The position numbers and the translations under genes were made by a program. Source: Roseicyclus marinus (lineage in GTDB: Bacteria; Pseudomonadota; Alphaproteobacteria; Rhodobacterales; Rhodobacteraceae). From it: a stretch of 64,000 nucleotides of DNA. Below are positions 34,621-43,538 of the stretch, piece by piece. Positions within the stretch are counted from its first letter, which is position 1. Every line of letters begins with the position of its first letter. The stretch covers positions 2,483,001 to 2,547,000 of the forward strand of contig NZ_AP027266.1 in NCBI RefSeq assembly GCF_036322625.1. The letters run 5' to 3'. Under the pieces are notes generated by a model, which saw only the letters and a program-made list of their open reading frames with translations, searched no databases and had not been told where the DNA came from.

Positions 34621-34649
34621 CTGATATGCGCTGGCGCGCGGGGTGTCAA
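34621..34649 (-). promoter_or_regulatory. strong promoter candidate of rpsD
   Basis: Minus strand: TTGACA (34649-34644), 17-base spacer, TATCAG (34626-34621). The -35 is a perfect sigma-70 consensus and overlaps the stop of the Hint gene. The start site near 34613 gives a leader of about 180 bases with two hairpins, which could host S4 autoregulation (inference). Confidence 0.7.
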
Positions 34650-35725
34650 TGCCGTGCGGTCACCGACAGAGACGGCACCCCGCCCAGAAGGATCGCGGCC
34701 TCGGCGCGGGAGACCATGCGGCGCACCGGCGGGCCGTAGAGATCGGGATTGGCGGCCAGTTCGGGGCGCAGGTCGAACATCAGGTCGCGCTGCAGGCCGG
34801 TCAGGTTTTCCAGCCCCATGAAGCCGGGGTGGAAGGTTTCGACCTCGAGCCCGTTGGCCCAGATGACCTCGTGGCGTTCGAGCATGAGGTGGATGTACCA
34901 GGTCTCGCGCAGGGAATGGTCGATGGTGATGAAGCGGTCGCCCACCAGATCGGCGGCGCGCACCAGCACCTCGGGTTCGCCCCAGAGATCGCGGGCGGCG
35001 CGGCCGCGCACCAGCACGCGGTGTTCGGGGCTGACAATCAGGTCATCCTCGGGGCGATCGACGCCCAGCGCGCCGCGCCGGATGCGGACGGGCCGGGTTT
35101 CGGGCATGGCGAAAAGCCGCGCGCCCGACATGCGGCGGTGGCCGGTCCAGAGCACGGATTGGGGGCCGCTGTCGCGGGTGAGCAGCCGATCCTCGGGGCC
35201 CAGATCCTCGATCGCGACCTCGCCCTTTTCGGTGCGCAGCCGCGTGCCGGGGGTGAAACAGATGACCGAGGGGCGTTCGGTGGGCGTGGGCCGCAGCATC
35301 CGGTCGGAGCATTGCACCACGACAAGGTCGCGCTCGGGCGGGGGCACGTCATCGGCGAACATCAGGAGCGGGGTTGCGCCATCCTCGATCAGGATCGGGA
35401 CCAGCGTGAAGAAGCGCACGCCGTCGGAGACCACGAAAGCCCCCCGCAAGAGCGGATCGCTGTCATCGAGTGCCAGGTCGGCGGGACCGGGTGCGGGGCG
35501 TTGCAAGAGCTTGCGCACGACGCGCGCGGCGCGGGTGCGGATCTCGGCATGGTCGCGACTGGAGGGCAACGCCAATGCTGCGCCATCCCCTTCGAGAGGA
35601 AGCGCCTGTCCGTGCCAGCTCCATGTCATGCCCGCGACCAGATCTGCCTGGTCATCGGCTGGATATCCTTCCAGCCGGGTCTGCGCCCATGAGATCACGA
35701 ACGCGCCCCGAAAGCCCGTGCCCAT
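34646..35725 (-). CDS. Hint-domain (intein/hedgehog-like) protein
   Basis: 359 residues, no signal peptide. A Rhodobacterales-type N-terminal domain (about 1-150) precedes a Hint domain: the nucleophile block CFTPGTRLRTEKGEVAIEDL begins at C156, and VSPEHRVLVRGRAA supplies the conserved His (H235). Hint domains can self-cleave or splice; this one looks like a stand-alone member with no matching extein after it (HEVIWANGLEVETFHPGFMG closes the domain). The start is supported by GAGGCAGGGAA upstream. Function in the cell unknown. Confidence 0.85.
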   Translation of the reverse strand: MGTGFRGAFVISWAQTRLEGYPADDQADLVAGMTWSWHGQALPLEGDGAALALPSSRDHAEIRTRAARVVRKLLQRPAPGPADLALDDSDPLLRGAFVVSDGVRFFTLVPILIEDGATPLLMFADDVPPPERDLVVVQCSDRMLRPTPTERPSVICFTPGTRLRTEKGEVAIEDLGPEDRLLTRDSGPQSVLWTGHRRMSGARLFAMPETRPVRIRRGALGVDRPEDDLIVSPEHRVLVRGRAARDLWGEPEVLVRAADLVGDRFITIDHSLRETWYIHLMLERHEVIWANGLEVETFHPGFMGLENLTGLQRDLMFDLRPELAANPDLYGPPVRRMVSRAEAAILLGGVPSLSVTARH

Positions 35726-35839
35726 TTCCCTGCCTCATCAGGTTATGTCCGCCAGCCGTTGATCGGCCGTGCTGTCCGGCAACCATATCAGAGGTGATTC
35801 GCTGTGTATAGCGTCCGCAGGGCGCGCGACCCCAAAATA

Positions 35840-36778
35840 TCAGAAGCGGATGTCGAAGCTGAGCGAGCCTATGGCCTGGCTTTCGGGCTGGCCCACGAAT
35901 TCCTCGGAGGTCCAGGTGACGCCGTAGAAGATGTTGGTCAGGCCCAGCCCGTAATTCACGCCGAAGCGGGCGCGGTGGCGGTCTTCCTCGGCGCGGAAGC
36001 CGCGATCCTCGGGCAGGAAGATCGAGCTTTCGACATAGGCGGTATCGGCCCCCAGAAGGAAGGACCAGCCGCCCTGATCCTCGATGCCGGTCACCGCGCC
36101 GATGCGCTGGCCGGTGATCGGGTCGCGGGTGCGTAGGCCGCTTTGCCCCAGCGAGCCGAAGGTCAGGTCAAAGCCTGCGCGCGCCAAGGTCTCGACCCCG
36201 CCCTGCAGCTCGACGAAGGGACGGAATTCGCCGTTCTGCCAGCTGAGGGGGCGGGCGATTTCGAGCGTGCCATGAAGATAGACGCCATCCTCGACCTGGT
36301 AATTCTCGAGGCCCACGCGGGACATCGAAAAGAGATCATGGAGGCCGGCCTGAAAGCGGCGGACGCCCGATTGCTCGCCGGTCACGGCGATATCGGCGCC
36401 TGCGGTGATGTCATAGCCCGTGAGGTTGTAATGGGTATGCGCGCCGACCCAGAGCGTGCCGGCATAAAGCCTGTCGCCGCGCGCGGGATTGCGGGTGTTG
36501 TCGGGCGAGATGGCTTCACCGCGAAAGCGGTATTCCATGACAGAGAAGGGCGTGGAGGGCAGCGCGCCATCCCAGCCGGGGGCCCGGATGACGCTGTAGG
36601 AAAAGGCGCCCGTGCGCCAACGGTCCTGCCGGTCGCCGAGCGTGTCATTGGTGAAGAGCGCCATGGTCCCGATGGTTTCGCGCGGGGTTTCGGCCAGGGC
36701 CTGTGTCGCGGACCCGAAGGACGCCGTCGCGGCCAGCCAAAGACAGGCCGCCCGAAGGGGGAAATTGAACTGCACCAT
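35840..36778 (-). CDS. outer-membrane lipid A deacylase-like protein (LpxR/DUF2219)
   Basis: 312 residues with a signal peptide ending near A29 (TQALA/ET). Beta-barrel of alternating aromatic strands ending in aromatic FDIRF, as outer-membrane proteins do. It belongs to the LpxR (DUF2219) family: NDTLGDRQDRWRTGAFSYS carries the N-D pair (N44, D45) of the active site, and a His occurs in GAHTHYNLTG. LpxR removes 3'-acyl chains from lipid A. Whether this member is active on the native lipid A is not known. It has its own promoter candidate. Confidence 0.85.
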   Translation of the reverse strand: MVQFNFPLRAACLWLAATASFGSATQALAETPRETIGTMALFTNDTLGDRQDRWRTGAFSYSVIRAPGWDGALPSTPFSVMEYRFRGEAISPDNTRNPARGDRLYAGTLWVGAHTHYNLTGYDITAGADIAVTGEQSGVRRFQAGLHDLFSMSRVGLENYQVEDGVYLHGTLEIARPLSWQNGEFRPFVELQGGVETLARAGFDLTFGSLGQSGLRTRDPITGQRIGAVTGIEDQGGWSFLLGADTAYVESSIFLPEDRGFRAEEDRHRARFGVNYGLGLTNIFYGVTWTSEEFVGQPESQAIGSLSFDIRF

Positions 36779-36828
36779 ATCGCTGCCTCATCTTCGAGGA
36801 CGGTTTGGCCCGCCCATTGTTGGGCGTG

Positions 36829-36857
36829 ACCTTAGCGATGGTTGGCGATCAATCCAA
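36829..36857 (-). promoter_or_regulatory. candidate promoter of the LpxR-like gene
   Basis: Minus strand: TTGGAT, 17-base spacer, TAAGGT, about 50 bases before the ATG. Visual match only. Confidence 0.4.
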
Positions 36858-36869
36858 AGTGCTATCCCC

Positions 36870-39143
36870 TCAGGCGCATTTCGAATGGCCGCAACTGTTG
36901 CAGGTGAGGCACCCTTCGGCCATGCGCATGTCGTATTGCCCGCAGGACGGGCAGGCAGGCCCCGGCTTGTGGCCGAGGTTGACGACCTGCGCCTGCGGAT
37001 CGGATTTGAGGCCCATCCCCTCGCCCGCAAGGAAGCCCGTGGCGACCATGTGCCGTTCGATCACGCCGCCGATGGCCGCAAGGATCGAAGGCACGTATTT
37101 GCCGTTCATCCAGGCGCCCCCGCGCGGGTCGAAGACGGCCTTGAGCTCTTCGACCACGAAGGAGACATCGCCGCCGCGCCGGAACACCGCCGAGATCATC
37201 CGCGTCAGCGCGACGGTCCAGGCGAAATGTTCCATGTTCTTGGAATTGATGAAGACCTCGAAGGGGCGGCGGTGACCGGCCAGCACGATGTCGTTGATCG
37301 TGATGTAGAGCGCGTGTTCGCTGTCGGGCCATTTGACCTTGTAGGTATTGCCCTCGAGCGCCGCGGGCCGGTCGAGCGGCTCGGACATGTAGATGATCTC
37401 GCCGCCCGCCGCCTCGGTCGCGGTCTGGCCTTCGGGCTTGTCCTGCGCCTCGGAGACGGTGAGGACGGAGCCTGTCACGTCATTGGGGCGGTAGGTCGTG
37501 CAGCCCTTGCAGCCGGTGGCATAGGCTTGGGTGTAGACATCCTTGAACGCCTCGAAGGAGATGTCGGCGGGCACGTTGATGGTTTTCGAGATGGAACTGT
37601 CGATCCAGGGCTGGGCCGCGGCCTGCATCCGCACGTGATCCATCGGCGCGAGCGTCTGGGCGGTGACGAAATGATCGGGCAGGGGCGCATCGCCCATGCG
37701 GTCGCGCCAGGCGGCGACGGCGTAATCCACCACCTCTTCCTCGGTGCGGGTGCCATCGGGTTGCAGCACCTTGCGGGTGTAGGAATTGGCGAAGATCGGT
37801 TCGATCCCCGACGACACATTGCCCGCGAAGAGCGAGATGGTGCCGGTGGGCGCGATGGAGGTCAGAAGCGCGTTCCTGAGCCCGTGTTCGGCGATGAGCG
37901 CCTGCACCTCGGGCGCAAGGCGCAAGATCATCGGGGCCTTGGCATAGGCCGCCGCATCATAGAGGGGGAAGGCCCCCTTTTCCTTGGCCAGAAGCGCGGA
38001 GGCGCGGTAGCTCGCGTTGGCGATGGCCTCCATCCATGCGCCTGTCTGCGCCACGCCCTCGTCCGAGCCGTAGCGCAGGCCGATCATGGCGAGCGCATCG
38101 GCCAGACCCGTGACGCCCAGACCGATCCGGCGCTTGGCCTGCGCCTCTTGCGCCTGCGCCTCGAGCGGGAAGCGGGAGGCGTCGACGACATTGTCCATCA
38201 TGCGCACGGAGGTGGCGACAAGATCGGTGAGCCGCGCGGGGTCGATGCGGGCTTTGGCGGTGAACGGCTCCTCGACCAGGCGGGCGAGGTTGATCGAGCC
38301 GAGCAGGCAGGCGCCATAGGGCGGCAGGGGCTGTTCGCCGCAAGGATTGGTCGCGGCGATGGTTTCGGCGTAGTTCAGGTTGTTCTCGGCATTGATGCGG
38401 TCGATGAAGATCACGCCGGGTTCGGCGTAATCATAGGTCGCGCGCATGATCTTGTTCCACAGGTCGCGGGCCTGCACCGTGCGGTAGACGCGGCCGCCGA
38501 AGGTCAGCTCCCACGGGCCGTCCTTGTCCACGGCGTCCATGAACGGATCGGTGACGAGGACCGAGACATTGAACATCCTGAGGCGCGCGGGGTCGGATTT
38601 GGCGTCGATGAAGGCCTCGATATCGGGGTGATCGCAGCGCAGCGTCGCCATCATCGCGCCGCGGCGCGAGCCCGCCGACATGATGGTGCGGCACATCGCA
38701 TCCCAGACATCCATGAAGGACAGCGGCCCCGAGGCATCGGCGGCCACCCCGTGCACCTCGGCCCCCTTGGGGCGGATGGTGGAGAAATCATAGCCGATCC
38801 CCCCGCCCTGCTGCATGGTCAGCGCGGCCTCTTTGAGATTGTCGAAGATGCCGCCCATGCTGTCGGGCACCGTGCCCATGACGAAGCAGTTGAAGAGCGT
38901 GACCGACCGCCCCGTGCCCGCGCCCGCCACGATGCGCCCCGCAGGCAGGTATTTGAAATCCTCGAGCGCGGTGTAGAAGCGATCTTCCCAGCCTTCCTTG
39001 TCCTGTTCGACGGAGGCCAGCGCCCGGGCGATGCGGCGCCAGGTATCCTCGACCGATTGGTCGATGGGCGCGCCGCCCGCTTCCTTGAGACGGTATTTCA
39101 TGTCCCAGATCTGTTCGGCGATGGGGGCGGCGAAGCGGGTCAT
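36870..39143 (-). CDS. nrdJ: adenosylcobalamin-dependent ribonucleotide reductase (class II)
   Basis: 757 residues. Reduces ribonucleotides with a B12-derived thiyl radical and needs no oxygen. The finger-loop motif NPCGE is at 266-270 (N266, C268, E270). The redox Cys lies in TLFNCFVMG (C86), probably with a partner in YGACLLGSINLARL. Allosteric-type segments GSRRGAMMATLRCDHPDI follow the family. The C-terminal tail has a CxxC pair set (CPSCGQYDMR, CLTCNSCGHSKC) for thioredoxin-like reduction. It is divergent from the DUF1489 gene. Confidence 0.95.
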   Translation of the reverse strand: MTRFAAPIAEQIWDMKYRLKEAGGAPIDQSVEDTWRRIARALASVEQDKEGWEDRFYTALEDFKYLPAGRIVAGAGTGRSVTLFNCFVMGTVPDSMGGIFDNLKEAALTMQQGGGIGYDFSTIRPKGAEVHGVAADASGPLSFMDVWDAMCRTIMSAGSRRGAMMATLRCDHPDIEAFIDAKSDPARLRMFNVSVLVTDPFMDAVDKDGPWELTFGGRVYRTVQARDLWNKIMRATYDYAEPGVIFIDRINAENNLNYAETIAATNPCGEQPLPPYGACLLGSINLARLVEEPFTAKARIDPARLTDLVATSVRMMDNVVDASRFPLEAQAQEAQAKRRIGLGVTGLADALAMIGLRYGSDEGVAQTGAWMEAIANASYRASALLAKEKGAFPLYDAAAYAKAPMILRLAPEVQALIAEHGLRNALLTSIAPTGTISLFAGNVSSGIEPIFANSYTRKVLQPDGTRTEEEVVDYAVAAWRDRMGDAPLPDHFVTAQTLAPMDHVRMQAAAQPWIDSSISKTINVPADISFEAFKDVYTQAYATGCKGCTTYRPNDVTGSVLTVSEAQDKPEGQTATEAAGGEIIYMSEPLDRPAALEGNTYKVKWPDSEHALYITINDIVLAGHRRPFEVFINSKNMEHFAWTVALTRMISAVFRRGGDVSFVVEELKAVFDPRGGAWMNGKYVPSILAAIGGVIERHMVATGFLAGEGMGLKSDPQAQVVNLGHKPGPACPSCGQYDMRMAEGCLTCNSCGHSKCA

Positions 39144-39262
39144 GGCGGCTCTCCTTTGGGCAGGCGGTGAAGGTAGCGCGCCAGGCGCGGCGGATCAACA
39201 GATTGCACATCCCAATGACAGCACTACGATATGGAGTGGCACGGGATTCTGTGGAGAGAATT

Positions 39263-39700
39263 GTGGGAAAACCGGGGACAACCCATATCATCAAGCTCTG
39301 CGTTGGCGCGGAGGCGGTGGAGGACCTGCTCGACTGGCAGCGCAATCCGCGCGCCAAGGGGCCGGACGGGCTCCCGCGCCATGTCACGCGGATGTTCCCC
39401 AAACGGGTGGAGGAGGTGCTGAACGGCGGCTCGCTCTACTGGGTGTTCAAGGGCGTGGTGCTATGCCGTCAGCGCATCTTGCGGCTGGACGAGGTGACGG
39501 GGGGCGACGGCATCCTGCGCTGCGGGATCGTTCTGGACCCCGAAGCGGTGCGGGTGGCGGCGACCCCCAGACGCCCGTTCCAGGGATGGCGCTACCTGTC
39601 GCCCGAGGATGCGCCGCGCGACCTGCCCAAGGGCCGCGAGAGCGAAGAGGCGCTGCCGCAATCCTTGCAGAATGCGTTGGCCGAGATCGGGGTTCTTTAG
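39263..39700 (+). CDS. DUF1489 protein
   Basis: 145 residues if started at GTG 39263, where GGAGAGA lies at good spacing and the protein begins just before THIIKLCVGAEAVEDLLDWQ, the normal DUF1489 start. Upstream in-frame ATGs (39167 and 39215) would add residues without family support. The conserved block GGSLYWVFKGVVLCRQRILR and the end FQGWRYLSPEDAPRDLP are typical. Function unknown. The stop TAG is provided by the second copy of the 105-bp repeat. Confidence 0.82.
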   Translation: MGKPGTTHIIKLCVGAEAVEDLLDWQRNPRAKGPDGLPRHVTRMFPKRVEEVLNGGSLYWVFKGVVLCRQRILRLDEVTGGDGILRCGIVLDPEAVRVAATPRRPFQGWRYLSPEDAPRDLPKGRESEEALPQSLQNALAEIGVL

Positions 39701-39804
39701 AGCGCGCCCGCGTTCCTTTGCAATCAGGCGTCGCGCGTCTCACCTTGTGATGTCGCATGTCCGGGGAGCGCAAAACCGGTTCCCACTTTTGCGCGACATG
39801 CTCC
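39698..39804 (-). repeat. about 105-bp alphaproteobacterial intergenic element, copy 2
   Basis: Reverse-oriented relative to copy 1 at 29785. The central block of about 50 bases (AAAACCGGTTCCCACTTTTG and the flanking CATGTCCGGGGAGCG) is identical; the other half is diverged, but the ends TAGAGCG and GACATGCTC match. It gives the DUF1489 gene its TAG stop and ends 6 bases before the hisG stop codon. Confidence 0.88.
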
Positions 39805-39809
39805 AGGCC

Positions 39810-40502
39810 TCAGGCCAGCCCGATGCGCGCCACCAGATCGGCAAGCGCCGCGCGTTCGGCATCGCCCCAATCGGCCCCGCGCGCACGGAACAGCGTCGCC
39901 TCGGACGGATGGATCAACCCGTCGTCGAGGATACGCAGGTGGTTGGCGCGCAGGGTCTCGCCGGTGGAGGTGATATCGGCGATGGCCTCGGCGGTGCCAT
40001 GGGCGACGGTCCCTTCGGTCGCGCCCTGGCTGTCGACGAGCTGGTAATCGGCGACGCCTGCATCGCGCAGGAAGTCGCGGACAAGCCGGTGGTATTTCGT
40101 GGCGATCCTGAGACGGAAGCCGTGCCGCGCGCGAAACGCGGCGGCGGCGGCATCGAGATCGTCGAGCGTCGTCACATCGACCCAACATTTGGGAACGGCG
40201 ATGACCAGATCGGCATGGCCAAAGCCCATCGGGGCCACGACCTCGACCGCCTGGTCCCAGGCGGGGATGCGTTCCTGCACCAGGTCGGAGCCGGTGACGC
40301 CGAGATGGATGCGCCCTGCGGCCAGTTCGCGCGGGATTTCGCCCGCCGAGAGCAGCATCAGTTCGACATCGGCCCCCGCGACCTCGGCGGCATATTCGCG
40401 GTCGGACCCGCTGCGCCGCATGTCGATGCCGCGATCGGCGAACCAGCCGAAGGTCTTTTCCATCAACCGCCCCTTGGAGGGCACGCCCAAACGGATCGTC
40501 AT
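39810..40502 (-). CDS. hisG: ATP phosphoribosyltransferase HisG, short form
   Basis: 230 residues. First committed step of histidine synthesis (ATP + PRPP). It lacks the C-terminal regulatory domain of long HisG, so it needs HisZ, encoded directly upstream. Start [20 protein letters not shown] and the PRPP loop DITSTGETLRANHLRIL are diagnostic. The ATG overlaps the hisZ stop as ATGA. Confidence 0.96.
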   Translation of the reverse strand: MTIRLGVPSKGRLMEKTFGWFADRGIDMRRSGSDREYAAEVAGADVELMLLSAGEIPRELAAGRIHLGVTGSDLVQERIPAWDQAVEVVAPMGFGHADLVIAVPKCWVDVTTLDDLDAAAAAFRARHGFRLRIATKYHRLVRDFLRDAGVADYQLVDSQGATEGTVAHGTAEAIADITSTGETLRANHLRILDDGLIHPSEATLFRARGADWGDAERAALADLVARIGLA

Positions 40503-41653
40503 GGCCGACCCTCCGCGCCCGCCTGCGCCAGAACGCCGGGGCGGATCACGCCGCCCACCGCCGGAATTTCGCGGCCCGCGCCAAGAATGCGGGTCAGCGC
40601 ATCATAGCGCCCGCCGGTCGCCGCGGGCGGTAAATCGGGGCGCGCGGGCACGAGGAAGCCGAAGACGAAACCGTCGTAATATTCCATCGTCGTGCGCCCG
40701 TAGCTGGCCTCGAAAGGTGTCGTCTCGACCGCGACACCGGCATGGGCGAGCGCATCGATCCGCGCGGCGAAGCGGTCGACGGCGGGGCCAAGGCCCGGCA
40801 TGTCGACGCACAGATCGCGCAGATGTTCGCAAGCCTCGGGCAGGTTCGCTTTCAGCGACAGGATCGTGGCCAGAACCTCGGCCTCGGGGGCGGGGATCGG
40901 GGGGGCTGCGGCATCGGCGATCAGCGTGTCGATGCGGGCCGCGATCTCGGTGGCCGAGCGCAGGCCGATCTCGGGCCCTGCTTCGGCGATGAGGGATTGC
41001 GCCCCCTGCCCTTTTGCTGCGGCGATCAGGCTGGCGCGCGCGGGCGATGGCGCGGTGCGGTTCGTGAAGCGGTCGATCAGGGCGCGGAAGCGGCGGGGCC
41101 GCCAGATATGGCGGCGCAGCGCCGCCTTGCGCGGGGCGGTGGTCGTCAGCGTGTCGATGGCGGCAAGGAGCAGGCCGATATCGCCCGTGACCGCGCGCAG
41201 GCCGTGGGGGGCCAGAAGGCGGGAGAAGAGGGCGAAAACCTCGGCATCGGCGCCGACCGGATCGGCGCGGTCAAAGACCTCGTAGCCGACCTGAAGATAT
41301 TCGGAGGGGCGGCGCGAGCCTGCGGGCTGGGTGCGGAAGACCTCGCCCAGATAGGCGTAGCGCGCGGGGTCGGCCCCGTTCGCCATGTGGCGCTGCACCA
41401 CGGGGACGGTGAAATCGGGGCGCAACATCATCTCGCCCCGGTCGGGGTCATGGGTGACATAGGCGCGCGCGCGGATATCCTCGCCATAGAGGTCGAGGAG
41501 CGTTCCGGCGGGTTGCAAGAGGTCGGTTTCGACGGGAAAGGCCCCCGCCGCCTCGAAGGCCGCGAGAAAGCGCGCGGCCTCGGCCCGGATGCTGGCCTTG
41601 TCCGTCTTGGCCGTGTCCGTCTTGGCCGTGTGCATGGTCCCGGTGTCGGTCAC
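40499..41653 (-). CDS. hisZ: ATP phosphoribosyltransferase regulatory subunit HisZ
   Basis: 384 residues from GTG 41653, whose codon overlaps the hisS stop as GTGA. HisZ is a HisS-like catalytic-fold protein that activates short HisG and carries the histidine feedback site. HisS-family motifs remain ([40 protein letters not shown]), but tRNA-charging residues are not expected. The N terminus holds a short duplication, [13 protein letters not shown]. Confidence 0.92.
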   Translation of the reverse strand: MTDTGTMHTAKTDTAKTDKASIRAEAARFLAAFEAAGAFPVETDLLQPAGTLLDLYGEDIRARAYVTHDPDRGEMMLRPDFTVPVVQRHMANGADPARYAYLGEVFRTQPAGSRRPSEYLQVGYEVFDRADPVGADAEVFALFSRLLAPHGLRAVTGDIGLLLAAIDTLTTTAPRKAALRRHIWRPRRFRALIDRFTNRTAPSPARASLIAAAKGQGAQSLIAEAGPEIGLRSATEIAARIDTLIADAAAPPIPAPEAEVLATILSLKANLPEACEHLRDLCVDMPGLGPAVDRFAARIDALAHAGVAVETTPFEASYGRTTMEYYDGFVFGFLVPARPDLPPAATGGRYDALTRILGAGREIPAVGGVIRPGVLAQAGAEGRP

Positions 41654-43128
41654 TGGTGGCGGTCCAGAAGCTTGCGGGTTTCTTCTACAAGATCCGTCAG
41701 CGGCACCTCGATCTGGGCGGGCTGGGATTTCCATTCCTCGAGCGTCGCTTCCTCGGCCAGTTTCGCGCCGAGGATCAGGTCCTTGAGCTGCACGACACCG
41801 CGCGCGGCCTCGTCGCCGCCTTGGATGACGGCGACGGGGGACCTTCGCTTGTCGGCATATTTGAGCTGGTTGCCGAAGTTTTTCGGATTGCCCAGATAGA
41901 CCTCGGCCCGGATGCCCGCCTGGCGGAGCGTTGCGGCCATGGCCTGGTAATCGGCCATGCGGTCGCGGTCCATGACGGTGACGATGACAGGGCCCTGGGT
42001 TTCGCCGGTGAGCCGCCCCTTGGCGCGCAGCGCGGCCAGCAGGCGGTCGACGCCGATGGAAACGCCCGTGGCCGGAACCTCTTGGCCCGTGAAGCGCTTG
42101 ACCAGATCGTCATAGCGCCCGCCGCCCGCCACCGAGCCGAATTGGCGGGGACGGCCCTTTTCGTCGAGGATTTCGAAGGTCAGTTCGGCCTCGAACACGG
42201 GGCCGGTGTAATAGCCAAGGCCCCGGACGACGGAGGGGTCGATGACGATGCGGTCGGGGCCGTAGCCCTGGGCGGCGAGGAGGGAGGCGATGGTTTCAAG
42301 CTCGGTCACGCCGTCGAGACCGATGGCGGAGCCGGTCACCAATTCCCGCAGGCGGGCCACGGTCGCGGGTCCATCGGCGCGTTTGGCATCCATGAAGCCC
42401 ATGATCACATCGGCCTGCGCGTCACCCAGCCCCGCGCCCTTGGTGAAGTCACCGCTTTCATCCTCGCGGCCCTTGCCGAGCAGCGCGCGCACGCCCGCCT
42501 CGCCCAGCCGGTCCAGCTTGTCGATGGCGCGGAGCACGATGCCGCGTTCGGCGTCCTTGTCCTCGCCCGCAAGGCCCGCGACCTCGAGCACGCCGTTCAG
42601 GACCTTGCGGTTGTTCACCCGCACGATGTAATCGCCGCGGGGGATGCCCACGGCCTCGAGCGTGTCGGCGAGCATCCCGCAGATCTCGGCGTCCGCCGCG
42701 ACCGACGGCGCACCGACCGTATCGGCATCGCATTGATAGAATTGGCGGAACCGGCCCGGACCCGGTTTCTCGTTCCGCCAGACCGGGCCCATCGCGTAGC
42801 GGCGGTAGGGGAAGGGCAGATCGTTGCGGTATTGGGCTGCGACACGCGCCAAGGGGGCCGTCAGGTCATAGCGGAGCGCGAGCCAGGTGTCGTCCTCTTC
42901 GAAGGCGAAGACGCCTTCGTTCGGGCGGTCGACATCGGGGAGGAATTTGCCCAGAGCCTCGACCGTTTCGACGGCGGAGGTCTCCAGCGGGTCGAAGCCG
43001 TGCAGGCGATAGACCTCGGCGATCTTTTCCAGCATGTGCTGGCGTTCCGTCACCTCGGCGCCGAAATAATCGCGGAAGCCTTTGGGCGGCTCTGCCTTGG
43101 GGCGGGGGTGTTTTTTCTCTTTGGCCAT
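41650..43128 (-). CDS. hisS: histidine-tRNA ligase
   Basis: 492 residues from ATG 43128 ([20 protein letters not shown]). Class II synthetase: motif 2 around [20 protein letters not shown], the histidine pocket [14 protein letters not shown], motif 3 [15 protein letters not shown], and the anticodon domain ([40 protein letters not shown]). It is the first gene of hisS-hisZ-hisG, an arrangement that couples histidine charging with histidine synthesis. No clear Shine-Dalgarno precedes the ATG. Confidence 0.96.
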   Translation of the reverse strand: MAKEKKHPRPKAEPPKGFRDYFGAEVTERQHMLEKIAEVYRLHGFDPLETSAVETVEALGKFLPDVDRPNEGVFAFEEDDTWLALRYDLTAPLARVAAQYRNDLPFPYRRYAMGPVWRNEKPGPGRFRQFYQCDADTVGAPSVAADAEICGMLADTLEAVGIPRGDYIVRVNNRKVLNGVLEVAGLAGEDKDAERGIVLRAIDKLDRLGEAGVRALLGKGREDESGDFTKGAGLGDAQADVIMGFMDAKRADGPATVARLRELVTGSAIGLDGVTELETIASLLAAQGYGPDRIVIDPSVVRGLGYYTGPVFEAELTFEILDEKGRPRQFGSVAGGGRYDDLVKRFTGQEVPATGVSIGVDRLLAALRAKGRLTGETQGPVIVTVMDRDRMADYQAMAATLRQAGIRAEVYLGNPKNFGNQLKYADKRRSPVAVIQGGDEAARGVVQLKDLILGAKLAEEATLEEWKSQPAQIEVPLTDLVEETRKLLDRHQ

Positions 43129-43242
43129 GGCTGCGGGCAAGCCTCTGATCGGGGTCGCGCCCCCTCTAGCCCGTGGGGGCGTTGACGGCAAGGCGGCGAG
43201 CGGGCAAGCCCTGTCGGGAATTGGGTGCAAAGGGGATCGGCG

Positions 43243-43446
43243 ATGAGCGATGCGACAAGGCTGGAAGAGCGGATGGCGCATCTGGAGCGGGTGGCCGAGG
43301 ATCTGTCGGAGGTGGTCGCGCGGCAAGATGCCGAGATCGCGCGGCTGACGCGGCGGGTCGAGATGCTGATGATGCGGGAGGCCGAGCGCGAGGTGGACCA
43401 GGGCGGGACCATTCCGCTGGCCGACCAGAAGCCGCCGCATTGGTGA
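43243..43446 (+). CDS. slyX: SlyX-family small coiled-coil protein
   Basis: 67 residues from ATG 43243 with AAGGGGAT upstream; an in-frame ATG at 43225 lacks this. Nearly all one amphipathic helix ([37 protein letters not shown]), ending in the SlyX hallmark KPPHW. Function of SlyX is not established. The gene stands alone between the hisS start and the end of the MFS gene. Confidence 0.88.
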   Translation: MSDATRLEERMAHLERVAEDLSEVVARQDAEIARLTRRVEMLMMREAEREVDQGGTIPLADQKPPHW

Positions 43447-43459
43447 GGGCGGTGGTGTT

Positions 43460-43513
43460 GGGGGCTCTGCCCCCGGCCTGCGGCCTCCCCGGAGTTTTTT
43501 TGTCAAGATGAAG
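43460..43513 (+). repeat. dispersed Rhodobacterales element, copy C
   Basis: Hairpin GGGGGC-TCT-GCCCCC (43460-43474), then GGCCTGCGGCCTCCCCGGAG, a run of seven T and GTCAAGATGAAG. It lies just after the slyX stop and could also stop transcription of slyX, since the T-run follows GC-rich hairpins. A further imperfect palindrome (43518-43549) spans the end of the convergent MFS gene. Confidence 0.85.
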
Positions 43514-43538
43514 GGGGGCCGTTAACCTTGATGAACGG

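Noticed and set aside
39180-39262. Possible NrdR boxes between nrdJ and the DUF1489 gene (CACTACGATATGGAGTG).
   Set aside because: The symmetry is partial and the spacing between CAC and GTG is 11 rather than the 8 of the NrdR consensus. A second, better-spaced site nearby matches poorly.
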